A stretch of 64,000 nucleotides of DNA from positions 50,282,001-50,346,000 of the forward strand of contig OZ231127.1 in the NCBI GenBank assembly GCA_965153355.1, given 5' to 3'. This document shows, one piece after another, positions 57,185-64,000 of this stretch. Position 1 is the stretch's first letter. Each line of letters opens with the position of its first letter. This DNA comes from Flaccisagitta enflata (lineage: Eukaryota; Chaetognatha; Sagittoidea; Aphragmophora). The position numbers and the translations under genes are program-made. The notes under the pieces were generated by a model. That model saw only the letters and a program-made list of their open reading frames with translations, was not told the DNA's origin and made no database searches.

Positions 57185-58321
57185 TTAAGAATTATCCTCT
57201 TCCCCAGTATTCCTGGGTCGCCGGACACGAATCACCGCCAGATAAGTGTCATGATCCGGTTGGGAGATCCCCATCAGTTGCCAAAATTTTGTTGTTGTCA
57301 GCGGCGTAGACTCAGGAATGGGCATTTCCATTGATTCAGTGGTAACACTATCTTGACGAGTGGAAAGTGTTGATTTATCTTTACTTGTAGCGTTTGCAAG
57401 GTCGATGAGTGGTTGAGGTTCATGATTGTGTTCGCAGAAGGAAGTGATAGAGGCGCCATCCAGAAAATTCGCGAGATCCTGTACAATGAGCCTAAATTTT
57501 CCTTTGCAACTTGTCTTCTTAGCATGGCGACACACCCATTTTTGGTTAAATTTGTGGCATTGAGAGCCTCTCTCGCGACGATATTCAAATCCTTTATAAA
57601 CGATGACATCAATTTTACGGGGCCCGACATCCTGGAACAGTAAAAGCTCGTCTTGCTCCAGTAGTTGCTTTTCATGATCTTTGTCCCAGTTAGAACCCTC
57701 TGAGGGACTGTCTTGTGTCGATGGTTGAGAAGGCGAGATCATCAGATGCATGTCAACCTTCGGTGATTGCCGCTCAACATGATTGCCGGTCTTGCTGGGA
57801 TCCATAGGTGGACTTGTTAAGAAGCACGGTGGAACTGCCGTCGGTGACAATTCCACCTCTTTGACATTGCCAGCTGGGGCCACTGAATGCAGAGGTTTGG
57901 AGTGAGGATCCACACAGAGCATAGGAGGTTGAGGTAGATGTGAATCTGACGATGGTTGAGGAAAATATCCAAAAGGAAGACAAGGCGGCGATAATCCATA
58001 AGGTGGCCAAATGGTGGGGGATAGCGGGCCCACAGGCCATGGAAGATTGGGAGGCATGTTAACCAAAGGTGGCACTCCACTCGTGCTACTAGCAGGGTCG
58101 ATACTGCCAGTCCATGGGGTTAACATTGATGCGTCAAATGGTAGAAATGGTACAGTCGGGAGAAATGGCACAGTCGCGGTAGGATTTTGCAGCATTTGAA
58201 GATATCTGTAATTGTGCTGTCCTTGATAATAAAATCCACTCCCACTACATGGGGTTAACATTGTCGGCACTGATGGGTGAAATGGCACCGTTGCCATAGC
58301 AGGATTGTTGACAGGATACAT
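57185..58321 (-). CDS. FLYWCH zinc-finger protein, copy 1
   Basis: 378 aa, a single open frame from ATG to stop. Residues 1-200 are rich in Pro, Ser and Thr with repeated TVPFLP/ATVPF and MLTP motifs, probably disordered. Residues about 232-302 form a FLYWCH domain: VYKGFEYRRE, KWVC (Cys264), SCKGKF (Cys272) and the closing CEHNHEP (His298, His300). The C-terminus is Ser/Thr-rich and ends basic (IRVRRPRNTGEEDNS). Known: FLYWCH domains bind DNA or proteins and are frequent in Mutator-like transposons and in host regulators derived from them. No DDE transposase domain follows here. Inferred: a DNA-binding accessory protein of the repeated unit. Intact reading in both copies suggests recent duplication or selection. 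Confidence 0.8.
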   Translation of the reverse strand: MYPVNNPAMATVPFHPSVPTMLTPCSGSGFYYQGQHNYRYLQMLQNPTATVPFLPTVPFLPFDASMLTPWTGSIDPASSTSGVPPLVNMPPNLPWPVGPLSPTIWPPYGLSPPCLPFGYFPQPSSDSHLPQPPMLCVDPHSKPLHSVAPAGNVKEVELSPTAVPPCFLTSPPMDPSKTGNHVERQSPKVDMHLMISPSQPSTQDSPSEGSNWDKDHEKQLLEQDELLLFQDVGPRKIDVIVYKGFEYRRERGSQCHKFNQKWVCRHAKKTSCKGKFRLIVQDLANFLDGASITSFCEHNHEPQPLIDLANATSKDKSTLSTRQDSVTTESMEMPIPESTPLTTTKFWQLMGISQPDHDTYLAVIRVRRPRNTGEEDNS

Positions 58322-59343
58322 GTAGAGAGAAATGCTTCTATTTTTCCAATAAAGATGTTTGGTAAGAGGATCGGATTTTTGATTAAAGTTAGTGATTCAA
58401 GATTTATATCAAGTTTTTTTTTATGTTTAAAATACAGATTTCAATACGAAGCTAAATAGAGTCATTCAAACAATTTCCTCCCGTTTATGTGGCACACGCG
58501 TCTAGACTAACATATACAGTATTTAAAGTAATTTTACAGATAAAAGGGAAGTTTTGTTTTTGATCGGATGCACAGTAGTGATGGAGCAGAAGCGAAGGAG
58601 ACGGAGACGGAAGATTATGCGGTGATGGAGTAGAGAATTAGCAACGAAGCAAAGGAGAACTGATGGACACGCCCCGCCACATCCGGACTTGGCAGATCTC
58701 GTAACTGCTCTGGGGCAGGGCCGCAAGAGTGCCAACAGAACTCAAGTGAGGTATGGAGGAGAAGGCGCCAAAGGTTGGATTTGCCCTCCGAGTAACGCAG
58801 AATGTCGGAGGAGAAATTGAGTGTTCTATTGCCACAGACAGAAAGTTTCCCCAAGAACACTCGGAAGCTGATCTACACCTAGTAAATTGAATGGTCACGG
58901 GGTCTTCTTACGCATAGTAGTCCCAAAACACCTGTCCACCCGGGGTGTGCGTGTAGAAGTGACGGACATGTCCGGCGATGGAGGGTTAGTAATGGCTTTC
59001 TTACGCATGCATGGACGACCATAAGCAAAGTGTTCAATGCAGATCTATGGAGAAAGTCAACGATTAGCACCTAGAGGGACGAATGATCTTAAGGGCCCGC
59101 AACGTCGTAAGGGCTCCAAAGCACCGGCCACCCGAAGACACCATAATCTATATTGGGATTTCCCGGTAAAAAGTGAATTCTGGCGATGGCGGGTATCACT
59201 GAGGAGTGCTAAGCGTCCGCAGCCGATCATAAGCGAACCGTTCAGCAATAATCGGGAAGTAGAAACGAAGAAGTGGAGAAGGAAAGTAGAAAACGAAGTT
59301 AGATGGGGAGGTCCCCCTGACAAATGACGGACGGGGATCTTCC

Positions 59344-59362
59344 CTAACACGGTGTGTGTTAG
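59344..59362. other. Hairpin near end of the tandem unit
   Basis: Perfect 7-bp stem CTAACAC / GTGTTAG with loop GGTGT, ending 20 bp before the junction with copy 2. A hairpin just inside the 3' end is reminiscent of rolling-circle (Helitron-like) elements, but the expected CTRR end is not evident. Confidence 0.5.
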
Positions 59363-60498
59363 AGAACGGACGAAGCACCAGCTATTGGGGGCGTACCTGA
59401 TAAGATGTAGGGATTACCCCTGGTCAATGGGTAATCGATGGAGTCTATATACAGAAGTGTCATCTGGATCTTGGAAGAGAGAAAGAAGGCTGATATCACA
59501 TATAGGGGTTGATGATGACGTTGTATTGAGGTACGACGCAATCGGTAAAGAATACAGTGTAGAGATATATGAGAGGAGAAGCTGCCACGCGAATTATATG
59601 AGAAGATAATGATATACTAGACGCGTATGCCACTGCTGAACAACTGATGAATGATAAGAGAATGAACGTTAGGTAATGACAATCATTCATAGGCAAGACG
59701 TAACGACAGAATAATGACAGCATAATGACAATCTGATAACGACAGTAGCAATGGCTTACAATGTGAATCTAACAGCTTCTCCCCCCTTTCTATTCGAAAG
59801 TCCCGTGAGAACAAAGAAAAGGGTAAAACTGCTAGTGGCGAGACTTTCCCTTTCATCGCAGAAACGCATATAGATTAATCACAATCAAATAATAATTGCT
59901 ATAAGTTTTTGTAATGAGGACGGACGATAGATATCACTAAAAGAAAGTCCGTTTGTGAATCAAGATTCTAAATATTTGTCCATGACCGCACGGATCTTGA
60001 CAAGGCGCAGACGACTTGAACTTGGGCTTGGGGCAGAATAATGGATGTTGCATGTTGAGAAGGCACCGCTCACCAGTGAGAGAATCGCCACGGAAGGGGA
60101 GACATGGAAGGAGAAATGACAGAATATGAAGAACCACATCTAGTTCTCGCGAGTCTGTCCGTCGGTAATGGGTGAAAATGATTGATGCCCGATTCACCTT
60201 TTGATGATGACGACGCCAATCCCAAGATTGGATAGTGACGACCACTTCTTAATTCATCGAGCCGGAGATACCGCTGCTTTGACGAGGTGTGACATTCGTA
60301 AACGCTCTCACGAGGTCAGCAAAAAGCGTGTAGGTAAGGTGTGACCCTCGATGGACACACAAGGATTCTTCTCGGGGGATAGATCTTGAAAACTTGCACG
60401 TAACACAAGATATAGTGTGACCCCCCTGTGATCACGCAAGGATTGGCGGTTTGGCACTAATCATCGGTGGGGCATAAACTTCTTTTGCCGCAACAACG

Positions 60499-60835
60499 GT
60501 TCTGCCCGTCAATGTCACAGAACAGATAACGCCAAAGAGACTCGTAGAGTCCCTCGGTAGACACCCAGGGATTCTTCTTGGAGGGAACAATGTTGAAAAC
60601 TTGCACTTGGGACTGTCTCTTTGGAGAGACAGAGCTTCTTTAGTGATAATGGTTCTGCCCGTCGATGGCACAGAACGGATGAGAGAATGATCTTGTTTTG
60701 GGTGAGGGATAAGCTTTGTTTAGCTGCAATAACGGTTCTGCCCGTCGACGGCACAAAACAGACGAGAGGATGCTTTATCTTTGGTGAGACAAAAGGTTTT
60801 TAGCGGCAACAATTCTGCCCGTCGATGTCACAGAA
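60499..60835. repeat. Four spaced hairpin motifs, unit copy 2
   Basis: The same four motifs at +5,552 (60499, 60652, 60735, 60813), unchanged from copy 1 as far as read. Confidence 0.7.
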
Positions 60836-62739
60836 TAAATGAGGATGAATTAATCGGATTCAGAATTGGTAGAAGTGTAGCTGTGAGAAATGGGCCGTGA
60901 CTTCGGGAGAGTATCACGGAACTACCCCTTTGACAAGGAATTCAGATGACATGAAAATGAAATTTTTCTGTGCTGCGTTGGGGAAAACATTGTTGGGTTC
61001 GGTCCCTTCAATGTCAGAAGGCTGGAAACAGGAGAAGATAAAATTTATGTATTTTTGATGGAAGGCGGTTTCTCACAATTGGAGCGATCAAGGTTCGAAG
61101 AGCGTGGAGTAATTCCCTGTGAGAATCGATGCAACAAGAGAAAACCGAGAGGAAGGTTAGTCGACATCCCTCTTTTTAAAATGGTCGTCCCGACCATGGC
61201 ACTTCGAAGTATTGGTGGTGAGTAAATTACAGATGAGAACGAAGCGTCTCAGTGCAAAGCGGCGTCATCGAGGATCATAATTAAACTGATAGTACTGCAA
61301 GGGTTGATCCCTACAGTATGGGTGTCAACAGCACAAAATGGGGTAATTTTGAATTTGAAAACAGATAAAGCATCTTGCACAGTAAGGGACCATTTTCTTC
61401 TGGTCCCATGTAGCTGGAAATAAATGCGCTTGGGTAAGGCCGGTCTACAAAAATAATTTGATGCGTGTTTTGTAATCTGTGAAACTGATAAAAATAGTTG
61501 ACATCTAGATTGAATAGCAGGAGAGAATGTGAAGAATTGCGGACGAGGAACTGAGTATGAAAACTTCCTGCTTCCATGTAACAGGGATACTTGGTAGTGA
61601 GAGATTTTGGCCAAGATGATATAAGGCCAGATATGCAGACATCTATGTACATTCTTCAACTTGGGGATTTCCCCCGATCAGGCGAAATAGAGGGGTATCA
61701 TCCATTATTATAGCAGTTAAAGTTGATAATACTGCAGGGTCCAATCCCTACAGCATGGATGTTAACAGCACAAAATAGGGGCGTCATGAAATTACAAACA
61801 AGGTAAGGAGCCACAGTGAGGAGCCATTTTCTTCTGGTCCCATGCAGCTTGAAGTCAAAGAAGCTTGAAAGTGAAGCCAGAGAGAAGAGCAAATGAGCGG
61901 CGACGAAGTGAAAAGGCTGTGTAACTAATAAAACCTAGTCTTGAATGTGTGATTGAAGTTGAGAAAAGAGTGATGAGAAAAGAGTGATGTGGAGAACAAA
62001 GGAGGAGCAGTTTGGGAAGACTTCCGATTTCCATGTGACAGAGTTGCTTAGTTGTGAGTGATTTTGGCCGAGATGATATAAGGCCAGAGATAAGTTTTCA
62101 AACATGGGGATTTCCCCCGATCCAGCAAAACAGGAAGCCATTGTCCAATCATACGGAACATTCATCAGAATCTGAACTTATTTGTGGCCACTAATAGAAT
62201 TTTTCATTCAACTATCACATTCACCAATGTTGCACCTGTTGCGTCGGTAGATGGGGTTAATCCCTCGTGTCCAAAAATGATATCTCGATTGGGATTTCCC
62301 CAGTGCGCGCGACTTAAAGCAAGCAAATCTGATCATGAGGGAGCAGGAAGTTGTTAAGAGATAGGACAAAGCGAGATGATAGATGACTGATTGATCACAT
62401 GAACAGGAACCAAAAGAGATCCAACTTAAAAACCCGGAGTTTTAATACAGAGGCATGCCAAAGGGGATCCATGAAGGATTGCTGAGTAATTACTTGACTA
62501 GATGAGGTGCATTTACATGAAGGTGAGACTAACTATGGCGCAACACGACGGGAGCTGTTAAAAGCGAAATATAAAAGCGAAGTTTGTGATAAGGCGCATC
62601 ACAACGCAAGGTTGGTAAAGTATTGTTCAGTCCAAGTGAAATTTGCAAGTCGATTAATAATGTAGCAGGTCTCCAATGACACAAGATATGCGCCCAGGAT
62701 GACCGTTCAGTCAGTATCCAGGGCTGAGCAAATACATTA

Positions 62740-63876
62740 TTAAGAATTATCCTCTTCCCCAGTATTCCTGGGTCGCCGGACACGAATCACCGCCAGATAA
62801 GTGTCATGATCCGGTTGGGAGATCCCCATCAGTTGCCAAAATTTTGTTGTTGTCAGCGGCGTAGACTCAGGAATGGGCATTTCCATTGATTCAGTGGTAA
62901 CACTATCTTGACGAGTGGAAAGTGTTGATTTATCTTTACTTGTAGCGTTTGCAAGGTCGGTGAGTGGTTGAGGTTCATGATTGTGTTCGCAGAAGGAAGT
63001 GATAGAGGCGCCATCCAGAAAATTCGCGAGATCCTGTACAATGAGCCTAAATTTTCCTTTGCAACTTGTCTTCTTAGCATGGCGACACACCCATTTTTGG
63101 TTAAATTTGTGGCATTGAGAGCCTCTCTCGCGACGATATTCAAATCCTTTATAAACGATGACATCAATTTTACGGGGCCCGACATCCTGGAACAGTAAAA
63201 GCTCGTCTTGCTCCAGTAGTTGCTTTTCATGATCTTTGTCCCAGTTAGAACCCTCTGAGGGACTGTCTTGTGTCGATGGTTGAGAAGGCGAGATCATCAG
63301 ATGCATGTCAACCTTCGGTGATTGCCGCTCAACATGATTGCCGGTCTTGCTGGGATCCATAGGTGGACTTGTTAAGAAGCACGGTGGAACTGCCGTCGGT
63401 GACAATTCCACCTCTTTGACATTGCCAGCTGGGGCCACTGAATGCAGAGGTTTGGAGTGAGGATCCACACAGAGCATAGGAGGTTGAGGTAGATGTGAAT
63501 CTGACGATGGTTGAGGAAAATATCCAAAAGGAAGACAAGGCGGCGATAATCCATAAGGTGGCCAAATGGTGGGGGATAGCGGGCCCACAGGCCATGGAAG
63601 ATTGGGAGGCATGTTAACCAAAGGTGGCACTCCACTCGTGCTACTAGCAGGGTCGATACTGCCAGTCCATGGGGTTAACATTGATGCGTCAAATGGTAGA
63701 AATGGTACAGTCGGGAGAAATGGCACAGTCGCGGTAGGATTTTGCAGCATTTGAAGATATCTGTAATTGTGCTGTCCTTGATAATAAAATCCACTCCCAC
63801 TACATGGGGTTAACATTGTCGGCACTGATGGGTGAAATGGCACCGTTGCCATAGCAGGATTGTTGACAGGATACAT
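62740..63876 (-). CDS. FLYWCH zinc-finger protein, copy 2
   Basis: 378 aa, identical to the copy at 57185-58321 except for one residue seen just after the FLYWCH domain (Ile to Thr in the PLIDL/PLTDL motif, residue 306). The zinc-ligand Cys and His residues and the proline-rich N-terminus are unchanged. Confidence 0.8.
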   Translation of the reverse strand: MYPVNNPAMATVPFHPSVPTMLTPCSGSGFYYQGQHNYRYLQMLQNPTATVPFLPTVPFLPFDASMLTPWTGSIDPASSTSGVPPLVNMPPNLPWPVGPLSPTIWPPYGLSPPCLPFGYFPQPSSDSHLPQPPMLCVDPHSKPLHSVAPAGNVKEVELSPTAVPPCFLTSPPMDPSKTGNHVERQSPKVDMHLMISPSQPSTQDSPSEGSNWDKDHEKQLLEQDELLLFQDVGPRKIDVIVYKGFEYRRERGSQCHKFNQKWVCRHAKKTSCKGKFRLIVQDLANFLDGASITSFCEHNHEPQPLTDLANATSKDKSTLSTRQDSVTTESMEMPIPESTPLTTTKFWQLMGISQPDHDTYLAVIRVRRPRNTGEEDNS

Positions 63877-64000
63877 GTAGAGAGAAATGCTTCTATTTTT
63901 CCAATAAAGATGTTTGGTAAGAGGATCGGATTTTTGATTAAAGTTAGTGATTCAAGATTTATATCAAGTTTTTTTTTATGTTTAAAATACAGATTTCAAT

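Larger units (their letters stand above)
53831..59382. mobile_element. 5,552-bp tandem unit, copy 1, carrying a FLYWCH ORF
   Basis: The sequence from TATTGGGGGCG at 53831 recurs at 59383 and stays collinear to the window end. The units are therefore head-to-tail with a period of 5,552 bp (5,555 after a 3-bp net indel near 57139). Only about ten substitutions were noticed, clustered at 56.5-57.4 kb. The left edge lies in an intron, 13 bp after a splice donor. The unit starts near a GATTACCC/GGGTAATC hairpin and ends 20 bp after a CTAACAC/GTGTTAG hairpin. It has no long terminal inverted repeat and no recognised transposase or reverse transcriptase. Possibilities are a rolling-circle type element, a non-autonomous or domesticated FLYWCH element, or a segmental tandem duplication. 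Confidence 0.7.
59383..64000. mobile_element. Tandem unit, copy 2 (truncated by window end)
   Basis: Collinear with 53831-58445 of copy 1, offset +5,552, then +5,555 after the indel at about 62690. It contains the second FLYWCH ORF, the same four hairpin motifs and the same internal duplication. The right end and any third copy are outside the window. Confidence 0.75.

Noticed and set aside
57413-57643. Plus-strand 76-aa ORF repeated at 62968
   Set aside because: Antisense shadow of the FLYWCH ORF.
53831-64000. LTR retrotransposon with two huge LTRs
   Set aside because: The repeated sequence is directly tandem with no internal gag-pol region between copies, and there is no reverse transcriptase anywhere in the unit.

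Overview
This is a non-coding-rich metazoan (probably invertebrate) nuclear window. The genes are split into many short GT-AG exons. The DNA is AT-rich and crowded with microsatellites, minisatellites, palindromic TA-flanked elements and a very abundant short repeat ending in the perfect palindrome AGTCGCGTGCACGCGACT. There is no sign of bacterial gene organisation. The species cannot be named from this sequence. Most long open frames here are simple-sequence repeats read through and are not genes.

Three split host genes can be rebuilt from splice signals, phase continuity and protein character. (1) On the minus strand, twelve exons between 24314 and 653 join without a stop into 467 codons. 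They end in an F-BAR (FCH) domain most like the N-terminal half of the ARHGAP29 / ARHGAP45(HMHA1) / GMIP group of Rho GTPase-activating proteins. The gene continues beyond the left edge of the window. (2) On the plus strand, 47286-51230, three exons encode an acidic, Thr-rich protein with many N-glycosylation sequons. Its first exon was not found. (3) On the plus strand, 51730-53817, four exons start with a signal peptide and give 147 codons of an unrecognised secreted protein. The gene continues to the right.

Thirteen bases after the last visible splice donor of gene 3 begins a 5,552-bp unit (53831-59382). It is followed head-to-tail by a second, nearly identical copy (59383 to the window end). 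Each copy carries an intact 378-aa minus-strand ORF with a proline-rich N-terminus and one FLYWCH zinc finger. Each also has four copies of a GTTCTG...CAGAAC hairpin motif and an internal diverged duplication. The unit looks like a mobile or tandemly amplified element, but its class could not be settled.

The repeat layer, left to right: 0-10 kb holds a TTAA-flanked MITE, a 17-bp satellite filling one F-BAR intron, an inverted pair of a decamer-carrying element and a 1.2-kb fold-back. 13-24 kb holds further TA-flanked fold-backs, including a 4.1-kb palindrome, plus a 22-bp CA-rich array. 26-46 kb has no recognised exon and is a mosaic of palindrome-tailed repeats and composite elements with GGGCAGCGGCCCC terminal inverted repeats enclosing 20-22 bp tandem arrays. 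43-53 kb is dominated by long CTT, GTT/AAC and CT arrays, several just downstream of splice donors. Three successive plus-strand splice acceptors (51003, 52656, 53672) each have the 3' end of a palindrome-tailed repeat 25-60 bp upstream.

All exon models, domain calls and repeat families come from reading the sequence; no alignment or expression data were available.
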